Source: Pisaster brevispinus (lineage: Eukaryota; Echinodermata; Asteroidea; Forcipulatida; Asteriidae). From it: DNA of 64,000 nt. Both the position numbers and the translations under genes were made by a program. The notes under the pieces were generated by a model. That model ran no database searches and had not been told where the DNA came from. It saw only the letters and a program-made list of their open reading frames with translations. The stretch lies in assembly GCA_023634235.1 (NCBI GenBank), contig JAMKCF010000029.1:62001-126000 (forward strand), in the 5' to 3' direction. Of the stretch, positions 37,201 through 42,013 are shown piece after piece; the stretch's first letter is position 1, and the number at the start of each line of letters is the position of its first letter.

Positions 37201-38721
37201 CACAAATATTTCCATAGCAGACACTTATATAAGCAAAAAAAAGTGTATTTCGCAAACGATCCAGAAAATTAACTGTATTAACTGTGCTTACAATAACTAC
37301 AGTTAGGAACAGAAGCTGTAAGTTTTTGTTTCATTCTTGTTTTTGAACCTCAGGAATCCCGTCTGATTTGTCACCTTCAATTACTGAACTGGCCTGTTGG
37401 TGGCGTACCATCATCACCAAGATCCATCGTGGAGTTGGTCACAGCCGTTAAAGAATGGCAACATGAGCATAAAGACGACCGAATTACAATTCAGTGCATG
37501 TATGACGTTTAGTTTAATATAAGCAGAATCTAACTAAGTTCTTAAAAACTTCATAAAGTTTTGGTTGACCTATTTGCACATTCTTATCAAAATTTTATGC
37601 TTATTGCAGTAACTTATAAAGAAGCACTTTAGTAACTTTTGTGGTCTGTGAAAGTAATTTTGTAATTTTCAACTATTCTTCAAATTAGTTCAACCCCTGT
37701 ATTTTGTTTTTAAAGTTATCAAAGACAGCTAATTCAAAAGATTAATTTGTACATAGATAACGATCATATCATTCTCACTCCTCAAATTGATGGAGTCTTG
37801 ATCGAAGGCTTAGGCCTAGTTGTTGTCTTTGCATGAATTTCATTTGACAACAAATATTTTTGTATTGCTCATTTAATGGTTTGTTTTATTCAGATATAGG
37901 CAGAGAAGAAACGTCTCAAAGATTTCCAATGTATATTAAGAAATCACGACCAAAACTTAAGTGTTAGGAATACTTGTGTTTTAACTACCGAAAAAAGAAA
38001 GGAAAAGCTTTTCCTATGTAAACCACTGTGAAAAAAATGAAATAAAAATGATCGGTGGTTTTGTGTTTGACAGTGACGGTGAGGGCGCCAGTGGAGCATT
38101 CTGCGCTCTCCTTAATGTCATAGAGAGACTGGGTGTTGAGAATGTGGTGGATGTCTTCCAGGCTGTCAAGAAACTCAGAGTCTCACGTCATGGATTGGTG
38201 CAGTCACAGGTAAGCTTACTTTACCGTTGGTTACCCCTGAGCATGGTATACTTTGGCAACAGACTTGTTTTCTATGCGGTTAATCTATATGACTGGTACT
38301 CTATGTTCCTCAAACCCACCTGGCAACCTACGGAGACCGTGGCCCAATTTTGCTTGCCAGAATAAGGTTACCTACCAAAGTACAATTTGGCATGTACCAT
38401 TTGCAACTGGTATCCCGATGCAAATTTAAGCAACATTTTCTGCTAAACAGCTTTATGAAACTGTGCTCTGAGCTTGATTTTACAAAGAGCTAAGCTTGAT
38501 CTTAAAGGGGCTGTGTAATCATGATCAGAGCAGGCTATGATCTCTGGAGGGTTAATATTGTTTTTCATATTATCAAATCAGATGAGTTGGGAATGAGTTA
38601 CAAAGAAAAACCAAACTTTGTTTTTCGTTTTTCGTTTTGTTTCGTTCAGGAGCAGTACAAATTGATCTACGAGGCCTTACAGATGTATTTGGACGTTGAC
38701 GTCGTGTATGCAAACATGTAG
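4226..38721 (+). CDS. Copy A: Tie-like Ig/EGF/FN3 receptor-type tyrosine phosphatase (complete, 33 exons)
   Basis: A single-pass membrane phosphatase predicted to remove phosphate from tyrosines at the inner face of the plasma membrane. The 1541-residue product has a signal peptide (to about 40), Ig1 (41-144), Ig2 (145-228), EGF1-4 and a half EGF (229-430), three FN3-like domains (431-773), a TM helix (782-803), a basic linker, an Ala/Pro-rich tract (about 856-946), D1 (about 985-1230) and D2 (about 1270-1535). D1 keeps NRY, the WPD Asp (1148) and HCSSGISRTG (Cys1180, Arg1186), so it should be active. D2 has WPV (1439) and CIDGEGA (Cys1472, Ala1478), so it should be inactive. All 33 exons have GT-AG borders, the phases match and no stop interrupts the frame. 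Closest known ectodomain layout: Tie receptors. Ligand unknown. Each exon is listed separately. The start exon is the least certain part; the alternative start is ATG 9181. Confidence 0.85.
6739..6924 (+). pseudogene. Intronic coding-like ORF, frameshifted relative to its copy at 44931
   Basis: It encodes WGRLGKLSRRGEANTTSLSP and onward. A 4-nt difference near 6837 (GGCGAACGAACC against GACGAACC) shifts the frame compared with copy B, where the frame runs on to 45167. It is more G+C rich than its surroundings and is preceded by AG. It could be a captured gene fragment or an unused exon. I do not recognise the protein. Confidence 0.3.
7949..8245 (+). mobile_element. tRNA-derived SINE (Leu/Ser-like head)
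   Basis: It starts GGCGTGTCGTGGCTGAGTGG, an A-box match, followed by a B-box-like GGTTTCAAACCC. The body (GGATTGGTAGTGGACGTAAA) is shared with 46144-46436 and, in part, with 29131 and 63390. Confidence 0.75.
8335..8530 (-). pseudogene. Relic of a C2H2 zinc-finger-like coding sequence
   Basis: The minus strand reads ...CGVCLYKRPSSDLKVHARH followed by VNGSKPN, resembling a C2H2 finger with its linker. The frame is short. The copy B equivalent (46534-46731) keeps most of it. Weak: it could be chance. Confidence 0.25.
9160..9274 (+). CDS. Copy A exon 2: signal peptide
   Basis: Acceptor TATTGCAG, donor GTAATA, 115 nt. It encodes FSTPQTTMNRRGVKDSPALF, then the hydrophobic core CTLLCLLVFLVLL and a likely cleavage site near HTSQG. 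If exon 1 is wrong, translation would start at ATG 9181. Confidence 0.85.
9275..10040. other. Copy A intron 2
   Basis: No element recognised. The first 260 bases stay open in frame with the signal exon (to about 9525), but the text is repeat-like and the GT donor matches copy B, so I treat it as intron. Confidence 0.6.
10041..10352 (+). CDS. Copy A exon 3: Ig-like domain 1
   Basis: 312 nt, phase 1-1. The cysteine pair lies in FTCFN and AYNCIF. DRFGAYNC matches the D-x-G-x-Y-x-C motif of strand F. Relative to copy B it carries 27 extra in-frame bases after TGCTTCAAT (about 10069-10095). Confidence 0.85.
10766..11017 (+). CDS. Copy A exon 4: Ig-like domain 2
   Basis: 252 nt, phase 1-1. It shows LRWRHNG (strand C Trp) and LNHAGIYECY (strand F Cys). 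The strand B cysteine is absent: the position reads DVTLTMKQ. Preceded by TTGATTGTAG, donor GTAAGT. Confidence 0.85.
11160..13065 (+). mobile_element. RTE-like LINE relic in the Ig2-EGF1 intron
   Basis: Broken open frames on the + strand. A leader region (11210-11574) is followed by an endonuclease piece (EVRWTGCGETIADEGHKLWQ, GVGFIVNKDK, TPKKDILVIIG) near 11780-12190. A reverse transcriptase piece follows (FIDFKKAFDRR, QGCPLSPVLFNIYLENI, FADDIELMGGSKAELQ) near 12260-12630. Frameshifts and stops separate the parts, so it is dead. A shorter remnant lies at the same position in copy B (49545-50035). Confidence 0.85.
13200..13331 (+). CDS. Copy A exon 5: EGF-like module 1
   Basis: 132 nt, phase 1-1. 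It encodes CSPNKWGPSCDNNC, FCYNGGQC and CICAPGFSGVRC, a six-plus-cysteine EGF pattern with a typical C-terminal loop. Confidence 0.88.
13657..13803 (+). CDS. Copy A exon 6: EGF-like module 2 (Tie-like)
   Basis: 147 nt, phase 1-1. CLPDPFGCTCAAGFTGSSC closely resembles a known Tie receptor EGF motif (family knowledge, not searched). The loop at residues 284-299 differs strongly from copy B. Confidence 0.88.
14371..14505 (+). CDS. Copy A exon 7: EGF-like module 3
   Basis: 135 nt, phase 1-1. It encodes CPDDMYGAGCNLECRCG, CDSSVGTCTSG and GFTGANC. Confidence 0.88.
14918..15203. mobile_element. MITE with 23-bp-class inverted termini
   Basis: Left end CATTACGGGAAAGCTC and right end GAGCTTTCCCGTAATG are perfect reverse complements. 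It is 286 bp and has no coding capacity. A relative lies at 23977-24235 and, degraded, at 58396-58669. It is absent from the equivalent copy B intron, which is only 225 bp. Confidence 0.8.
15496..15633 (+). CDS. Copy A exon 8: EGF-like module 4
   Basis: 138 nt, phase 1-1. It encodes CSDGWFGVNCAQGCHCAGG, CDRVSGACPTG and GFRGENC. It is strongly conserved with copy B. Confidence 0.88.
16052..16095. repeat. (TCTG)n microsatellite
   Basis: Run of TCTG units with slight decay in the EGF4-EGF5 intron. A shorter version is at 52272 in copy B. Confidence 0.7.
16356..16418. repeat. (CTG/GTT)n microsatellite
   Basis: GCTGCTGCTGCG-type units pass into GTTGTTGTTG and a poly-A run. Intronic, not coding. 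Confidence 0.7.
16470..16523 (+). CDS. Copy A exon 9: half EGF-like module
   Basis: 54 nt, phase 1-1. It encodes SCPYGQVGINSNCRMCY, three cysteines only. It links the EGF block to FN3-1. The same size in copy B confirms it is a real exon. Confidence 0.8.
16860..18912 (+). mobile_element. CR1/L2-like LINE 3' fragment, interrupted by a DNA transposon
   Basis: The left piece (to 17356) encodes a degenerate reverse transcriptase C-terminal region (KLLNVINIHKYHQNIFVYNY, LPIHRTQFFQRNIK, WNLLP). The right piece (from 18568) continues the same frame (GAIKRSPSLSSFQHKLKIYL) and ends in a GAATT-rich tail near 18870-18912. It is absent from copy B. Confidence 0.8.
17357..18567. mobile_element. 1211-bp DNA transposon nested in the LINE
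   Basis: Termini GGCCGATTTTACTAA and TTAGTGAAATCGGCC are inverted repeats with one mismatch. It is flanked by a 5-bp target duplication CCTGG (17352-17356 and 18568-18572). Subterminal CATCGCAA motifs repeat in both orientations. No transposase frame is seen, so it is probably non-autonomous. Confidence 0.88.
19246..19557 (+). CDS. Copy A exon 10: FN3-like domain 1
   Basis: 312 nt, phase 1-1. It has TITWKAPQNKCPVIDYAVQY in strands B-C and NSIYMVRVLARNEAGLGEP, the typical strand F-G region. Confidence 0.88.
20477..20598 (+). CDS. Copy A exon 11: FN3-like domain 2, first half
   Basis: 122 nt. It encodes PTGSPTDFKSRPTSTTKHSV, then AFSWSEIPCGQRNGVITKYR, with donor A-GTGAGT. It is six bases (two codons) longer than copy B exon 54733-54848. 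Confidence 0.85.
21095..21302 (+). CDS. Copy A exon 12: FN3-like domain 2, second half
   Basis: 208 nt. It encodes LSYRALEKPYDTNF and NISGLEPSTKYDLRLKGFNS with VGAGE, a canonical FN3 ending. Confidence 0.88.
21727..21870. repeat. Two-unit tandem repeat, about 65 bp
   Basis: Units contain TGATCCAATTAGAACTTTCC and share the CAAAC-GCTGGAAT spacing. The same structure appears, more diverged, at about 56236-56400. Confidence 0.6.
21949..22051 (+). CDS. Copy A exon 13: FN3-like domain 3, first half
   Basis: 103 nt. It encodes LPAPTQLSPNDVSDLTSSTV and TIALNIPSSSKYIT. It is almost unchanged in copy B (one replacement seen). Confidence 0.85.
23227..23470 (+). CDS. Copy A exon 14: FN3-like domain 3, second half
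   Basis: 244 nt. It encodes GLQVGVRQVKTVTRRDTKGS to ESNTQYDIYLGSVSRISQS. It corresponds to the membrane-proximal FN3-like region of receptor phosphatases. Acceptor GTGTAG. Confidence 0.85.
23977..24235. mobile_element. MITE, second member
   Basis: Starts CATTACAGGAAAGCTCCATT and ends AATGGAGCTTTCCCGTAAT. Same family as 14918-15203. It is shared with copy B at the equivalent intron position, so this insertion predates the duplication. Confidence 0.78.
24463..24502 (+). CDS. Copy A exon 15: juxtamembrane (outer)
   Basis: 40 nt. It encodes IYAVKWSEPLRVE. Acceptor TTTTTCTTAG, donor GTAATT. Same length in copy B. Confidence 0.82.
25297..25393 (+). CDS. Copy A exon 16: transmembrane helix
   Basis: 97 nt. 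PQSASPP is followed by the hydrophobic segment VAAIVVPLMLLVLICIIAAL-IF and stop-transfer KMRRK, which continues in the next exon. Confidence 0.9.
25465..25640. repeat. Degenerate GGCCCAATTTCATAGAGC-type interspersed repeat
   Basis: It contains CAGTCTGCTAAGCATG, TGGTGCTTAGCAAACAATTG and CAGCTCTATGAAATTGGGGC. Related text occurs near 3010-3070 and 40800-40880 and, in copy B, near 59920-60070. Probably an old MITE family. Confidence 0.5.
25861..25919 (+). CDS. Copy A exon 17: basic inner juxtamembrane linker
   Basis: 59 nt. It encodes RRKNRLNHSSGDRRHFTASY, rich in Arg as expected next to the inner leaflet. Confidence 0.85.
26599..27089 (+). CDS. Copy A exon 18: Ala/Pro-rich repeat tract and start of D1
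   Basis: 491 nt. VQASNDKLSAGIENPFGDAV is followed by a repeat tract (26690-26960) of ATARPAAAPPAAP-like units. Then come FPIPLSELKYYVSKKKK and GFLFDYE, the N-terminal part of the phosphatase domain. The tract is 81 bases longer than in copy B. Confidence 0.9.
26690..26960 (+). repeat. Coding GC-rich minisatellite (CCAGCTGCTGCA units)
   Basis: Imperfect units of 15-33 bases built on GCACGACCAGCTGCTGCACC. It is translated in the exon as Ala, Pro, Thr and Arg. Long antisense frames here are a by-product of the repeat. Confidence 0.9.
27105..27260 (-). repeat. SINE/LINE 3' tail remnant
   Basis: On the minus strand the text GTGTAAAAAGCGCACTATAA is followed by AATTCACATCTTGTTATTAT, resembling the 'GCGCTATATAAAT-ATTATT' tails common in LINE and SINE families. 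Also in copy B at about 61460-61600. Confidence 0.45.
27548..27635 (+). CDS. Copy A exon 19: D1, KNRY motif
   Basis: 88 nt. It encodes SLPDADHQSCERGKDD and KEKNRYVNIIP; with the next exon it reads NRYVNIIPYDFSRV, the phosphotyrosine-loop start of PTP domains. Confidence 0.92.
27697..28230. repeat. Intronic 47-bp minisatellite, about 11 units
   Basis: Units of the form CTGTCCTCCACTGCCCTCTG followed by TTTGTAACAATC and TTTCTCCGTGCCTCT. It lies between D1 exons 19 and 20. Copy B has a shorter array at 62053-62520. Confidence 0.9.
28437..28513 (+). CDS. Copy A exon 20: D1, DYINASY motif
   Basis: 77 nt. It encodes DFSRVVLEKLPNQPDSDYIN and ASYMD. Identical in translation to copy B. Confidence 0.93.
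28765..28910. repeat. Poly-C and (AAAAT)n low-complexity tract
   Basis: A run of C is followed by AAAATAAAAT units. Also in copy B at 63029-63140. Confidence 0.8.
28994..29030 (+). CDS. Copy A exon 21: D1 short exon
   Basis: 37 nt. It encodes GFSQPNKYIASQ(G), matching the conserved 'F-x-x-x-x-x-YIA-x-QGP' segment. Confidence 0.92.
29131..29300 (+). mobile_element. tRNA-derived SINE fragment
   Basis: GGCGTGTCGTGGCCGAGCGG is an A-box and GGTTCAAGTCCC a B-box. The body ends with GGATTGGTAGTGCACGAAAA. Also in copy B (63390-63560). Confidence 0.75.
29359..29732. repeat. Inverted repeat with tRNA-like arms
   Basis: The left arm (29368-29445) and right arm (29648-29732) are reverse complements over TTGAACAAAG, ATTGACTGG, GCGGGACTTGA and CTCCGGAT. 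On the minus strand the left arm forms a tRNA-like unit (GGATAGCTCATTTAATAGAG, then GGCTCAAGTCCCGC). The right arm also contains TGGATAGCTCAGTTGGTA on the minus strand. Confidence 0.75.
29788..29885 (+). CDS. Copy A exon 22: D1 core
   Basis: 98 nt. It encodes GPNKASVCDMWRMVWQENTA and KIVMLTKLKEGAK, the 'FW-x-M-x-W' helix and strand of PTP domains. Confidence 0.93.
30146..30271 (+). CDS. Copy A exon 23: D1 core
   Basis: 126 nt. It encodes EKCEKYWPDKTAHYGDYVVT and the following segment ending in MNLKLQ. 'KC-x-x-YWP' is a typical receptor PTP motif. Confidence 0.93.
30673..31045 (+). mobile_element. tRNA-derived SINE, longer form
   Basis: Head GGCGTGTCCTGGCCGAGCGG, B-box-like GGTTGGAATCCC, then CTTGAGCAAGGCACTTAACC and an A-rich tail (about 31032). 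Confidence 0.75.
31172..31320 (+). CDS. Copy A exon 24: D1, WPD loop and catalytic Cys
   Basis: 149 nt. It encodes YHFVTWPDIGLPQDP (general acid Asp1148) and ends inside the signature at PMVIHC-S (nucleophile Cys1180). Confidence 0.95.
31421..31500 (+). repeat. tRNA-like SINE head, degenerate
   Basis: TAGATAGCTCAGTCGGTAGA matches a tRNA D-arm/A-box. The anticodon stem does not pair, so this is not a tRNA gene. Confidence 0.55.
31640..32352 (+). mobile_element. Degenerate LINE 3' fragment
   Basis: Broken frames (PRLQRLWDTSPRHIC, LSPADISKSQLNA) resemble the C-terminus of CR1/L2-type LINE proteins. It ends with GTAAAGTTCTTTGAATTCCC and an A-rich tail. Family assignment is tentative. Confidence 0.45.
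32380..32565 (+). repeat. LINE/SINE tail with (ATT)n microsatellite
   Basis: AATGCGCTATATAAATACAT leads into ATT repeats (32491-32563), directly before the D1 exon 25 acceptor. Confidence 0.65.
32591..32726 (+). CDS. Copy A exon 25: D1, signature Arg
   Basis: 136 nt. Continues the signature as SSGISRTGVFLILDAMLDQA, with Arg1186 six residues after Cys1180. It ends MKMIQTS, the start of the Q loop. Confidence 0.95.
32957..33699. mobile_element. TTAA-flanked DNA element (piggyBac-like), 743 bp
   Basis: Flanked by TTAA (32953-32956, 33700-33703). Termini AGACCATACAAAATG and ATTTTGTTTGGTCT are imperfect inverted repeats. Inside lies an acidic ORF (33267-33611, SSFDEDDSDLEPDEIRGMEP). An internal inverted repeat GTGACGTAGCTGGACGTG (33151) / CACGTCCAGCTACGTCAC (33474) is also present. 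Assigned to piggyBac-like by TTAA only. Confidence 0.6.
33766..33915 (+). CDS. Copy A exon 26: D1 Q loop and D1-D2 linker
   Basis: 150 nt. It encodes AQYEFICDVLIELFLCGDTC and onward to GLQLEFE. With exon 25 the Q loop reads QTSAQYEF (usual form QTEEQYEF), keeping the key glutamine. Confidence 0.93.
34977..35076 (+). CDS. Copy A exon 27: start of D2
   Basis: 100 nt. It encodes NLNLVTKLPNPDKFKGGQ and KKNRFSDKLP, equivalent to the KNR segment of the second domain. Confidence 0.9.
35441..35517 (+). CDS. Copy A exon 28: D2
   Basis: 77 nt. It encodes VDVFRPHLVTSGEDGSNNYI and NACFLN (usual 'YINAS'). Confidence 0.9.
35573..35878. repeat. Tandem repeat, about 61-62 bp, five units
   Basis: Units contain GAGAAATATTTCCATCTGAA and TTCATACCAGTACCAATCCT. 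It lies in the intron between D2 exons 28 and 29. Confidence 0.9.
36085..36219 (+). CDS. Copy A exon 29: D2
   Basis: 135 nt. It encodes KGKYIATQMPLPHTISDMWS and CIVMLNALNKKDP. Confidence 0.93.
36507..36638 (+). CDS. Copy A exon 30: D2
   Basis: 132 nt. It encodes TCVEYWPERGSSRYDSLTVT and IAIRYLSLAKDDDQ. Confidence 0.92.
37354..37499 (+). CDS. Copy A exon 31: D2, degenerate WPD loop
   Basis: 146 nt. It encodes LQLLNWPVGGVPSSPRS, with Val1439 where an active PTP has Asp. It ends RITIQC with Gln in place of the usual His before Cys1472. Confidence 0.95.
38074..38209 (+). CDS. Copy A exon 32: D2, degenerate signature
   Basis: 136 nt. Completes C-IDGEGASGAFCALLN: Ala1478 replaces the phosphate-binding Arg. 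It then encodes VENVVDVFQAVKKLRVSRHG. Confidence 0.95.
38650..38721 (+). CDS. Copy A exon 33: terminal exon
   Basis: 72 nt. It encodes EQYKLIYEALQMYLDVDVVY and ANM, then TAG. Acceptor GTTCAG. Confidence 0.93.
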   Translation, partial: EQYKLIYEALQMYLDVDVVYANM

Positions 38722-41700
38722 AAAACCCTCATCAACAGGTGGCTTGTTAAAACAAACGAAACAAGACGATTCAACAAATTATAACAAGTGGTCCATTTTG
38801 TAATTCCGTCGTACTCGAAATTTGTTCTTGTTTAAATTCATTTTATGCAGGCGGAAAGTATTTTAAAGTTATGATATAATTGTTTCGACTGATTTTGTTG
38901 TGACTTTAATAACTGGGTTATTTTTGCTGTTGGGGAAAATCGTTTGACAGAAATGGTTCACTCTGTCACATGTCAGTGGATGCCTGATGGCCACCAATGG
39001 CACAAAGAGGTTTCGATGTTTTGACAAAGAAAAGTTTGCAAATATATTTCTGAGAAAAGTTAATTATTTCAGTGGTTTTAAATTCAAAGCTTGGAAAGTG
39101 CATGCCAATAATGAATACCAATATTGCCCTTTGCCTTTAAAATGTCTTTCAAACTGAGAAATATTGTTTCGTGACCTGTATTAGATTTGCTAGAAAGTAT
39201 TTGAGTTATGTGGACATAATTGAACCTCTAGGGTGCTGTTCACTTTCACATTGAAACAGCTTAACCAAATACTTTGATTCTTAGTAGCTCTTTGTTTTTA
39301 ATTAACAAATTATCTCATTTAATTATCTCATGTGACAGTTGCTGTTTGATTTAATAAAAATTATTCCTTTTTTGTACACAGCGATAAAACAAGCATAGAT
39401 ATGATGGAACTATAGTTCTGTAGTTGCTCGTACTTACGCTAAAACGATTCAAAGATCAAGTTTATGTAATTTCCAAGCTGTGTTATAAATGGCTCCTTTG
39501 AAGCACCTTACTTTCTGTATCTGACCTGCATATTTAATGAGGTCAAGCCCAGGCACTCTTGGCATGAACACAGAATATAGCAACAACGGAACGCACTGTC
39601 ATCGTAACAAAACCAACTTTATTTGCAAACATCACTATATAATATCACATTTTTAAGAAAGCAGATACATTTTAGAACACTAGCGTTGTAAAAATAATTT
39701 TTTAAATATTTATCAAGAAGAAAGTATACATCTTAAAAACCAATACGTAGGACATGCAAGTCTCAGCTTATTCAAACATTTTGTGTACTTTGGTTACCAG
39801 TTGTATTGCTATAATTAGAAGGAAACAAAAACACTTATTTTAAAGGAGCCAAACTTGAGTTTACCAATTTTAAACAAGGATTGATATTTCTAAGAATATA
39901 AAAACTATTTGTTTCCTTTCCAGCATTTATCCCCATTGAAACCCAGTACGACATATCAGTGCAAGGAGATGTACCATACTGTTTTTAACGACTTTGTTCA
40001 AGCCTATACAAGTTGACAACTGCCTTTTGAATGAAAATTATGTCAGTTTGTCGCTCACTTTTTTTTATACAGTAGTAAAAAGAACTATGCCAAATAGCTT
40101 TGTTATGCTTGTAATTAAAATGGTAACCAAAGTTCAGAGTATGTTATAAATTTAACGGCAAGTCATGCATACATTTGAAAGAAAATTGTGTGTACTGAAA
40201 ACGAAGTATTTTATTTTGTTAATACTCGGAAATTGTATTTAGTTTTGTTTCAATACTCAGACATTTTGAAAAGGAATATACTTTTGTAACGAGTTATTTA
40301 TGGAAATTGAACATTTGCACTGCAGTTGTATGTTTATACTTTCTTTACTTATAGCCTTGTTTTCAGGATTTCTTTATAACGATGCATTTGCAAAAGATCA
40401 GAGCTTTTTGAGGGATCGGACTCTCCAAGCTGTACTAATTCTTTAATGCTTATAGCAATGAAAGTGCCAAAGTATTTTATTTTGTTAATACTCAGAAATT
40501 GTAGTTTTAATACTCTGACATTTTGAAAAGGAGTATATTTGTACGCATTATTTTGGAAATGGAACATAATGCAATCCAGTTGTATGTTTAAACTTTGTTA
40601 ACGTATAGCTCCATTTTCAGGAATGCTGTACAACGGTGCATTTGCAAAAAGGGCAGAGCTTTTTGAGGGATCGGACTCTCCAAGCTGTTTACTTCTTTAT
40701 TGCTTGAAAATACTGCTTAGAAAATCTTTTGGTTTTAAGCAAAACATGGGAGTGGGTCACCAGTTGCAACACTGTAAATCTTATGGAATGTTGGCTATCA
40801 GCATGTTTCTGCTAAGCAAGGCTTTGCTGTGCTTAGTAAGTTTTTCTGCTGGTATGCTTCATGGAACTGTGCCCTTTTTGCAACAGTTTTAACAAGCATG
40901 CAATTCACATCAAAGTGGTCAGTAAGTGCTTTCCTTGAGTTCTAACACAAACCAAACATATTAATTGACGTCACCACTTTGCCCTCCCTATAGTTGACTG
41001 ACAAACATGCTGATATTTCAATTAACAATATTATATGCAGTGAAAAATATCTCGAGTAATGTTGTGAGTATTTTGTGTTCAGTTTAACCGATTTTGTCGT
41101 ATAAAACAATTTTGAACTGATACCTTTACTTTTAAATTAAGAATGTGCAAACTTGAGCAGTTGTCGTGACTAAAGCATAACATGTTTATTTATTTATTTA
41201 TTCTACTTTTTCATTTATAAAAAGTATATATACTTGGTAAAATCAGCTTAACATGAAAGCTGCTTTACACTCGTGCCCAGACTATTCATTAAAAAAAAAC
41301 CTTGATTGCCCAAAGGGCGCTTTTTGAAGTACAAATAAACAATGTGGTGTTTGAAATCTAAAATAATGTCCTTTTTCCCAAAGCCTTTTTTCCACTTTAA
41401 GAAAGCAGCTGTTGCGTGTCATGAACATCCCTCAATCAATGGATGTGCGCTGGCATGACTGGTTATTGAGCCTCAACACGAAAGTGGGGCATGCAAACAT
41501 ACATAAGAAAAAGGAAGCAGTATCTAACATGACTTCTAAATCATTCTCCTAAAACTCTTAAACAAAAAACTATTTTTGTGTATGGTTTATAGGGTCTTTT
41601 AATTATTGTGAAACAATATTAACCGAACAATTACGTTGACTTTCTGAGTATGAAGTTTCTTTAGAAACAAAACTAATTATTATAATAGTAATGTTGACAA

Positions 41701-41730
41701 AAGTATAATACTAGTTACTTTTGCGATCAT
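38722..41730. other. 3' flank of copy A / intergenic, duplicate of 1041-3935
   Basis: Same content and order as after copy 0, with a roughly 260-base stretch extra in A (about 38826-39100). An AATAAA at 39353 is not shared with copy 0. No gene seen. Confidence 0.7.
40196..40710. repeat. Two-unit tandem duplication, copy of 2411-2917
   Basis: Both units carry GAGCTTTTTGAGGGATCGGA. The second is nearly identical to its counterpart 3' of copy 0. Confidence 0.78.
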
Positions 41731-41734
41731 CGAG

Positions 41735-42007
41735 AATTCTGAACAAACCTGGACAAACGAAAGCAAAGCGTCACGGTTAAGTGTAACGATTATCCAATGT
41801 TCACCGTTGGTTTTGTTTAACTCGATTGAGGGCGCCACATTTATTTCATCGCGGCAAGTTGTGAAACCGCACGGTCAATCGATTACCACATGATCTCCGC
41901 GAAGACGGTAGGGCACCCGTCTATTTTGATAGTCATATTATCATGAGGGTCATCATCGACATCATTTTTCCGATTGTGGACTTAAAACATCAATCTGGAG
42001 TACAACA
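41735..42007 (+). promoter_or_regulatory. Probable 5' UTR / core promoter region of copy B
   Basis: Near-identical to 3940-4225, including GAGGGCGCCACATTTATTTC and GTAGGGCACCCGTCTATTTT. Role inferred as for copy A. Confidence 0.45.
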
Positions 42008-42013
42008 ATGATG
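42008..42013 (+). CDS. Copy B exon 1: start-codon micro-exon
   Basis: ATGATG followed by donor GTGAGT, identical to copy A exon 1. Confidence 0.58.

Noticed and set aside
39353..39358. AATAAA as the poly(A) signal of copy A
   Set aside because: Not conserved 3' of copy 0, and AT-rich DNA contains the hexamer by chance.
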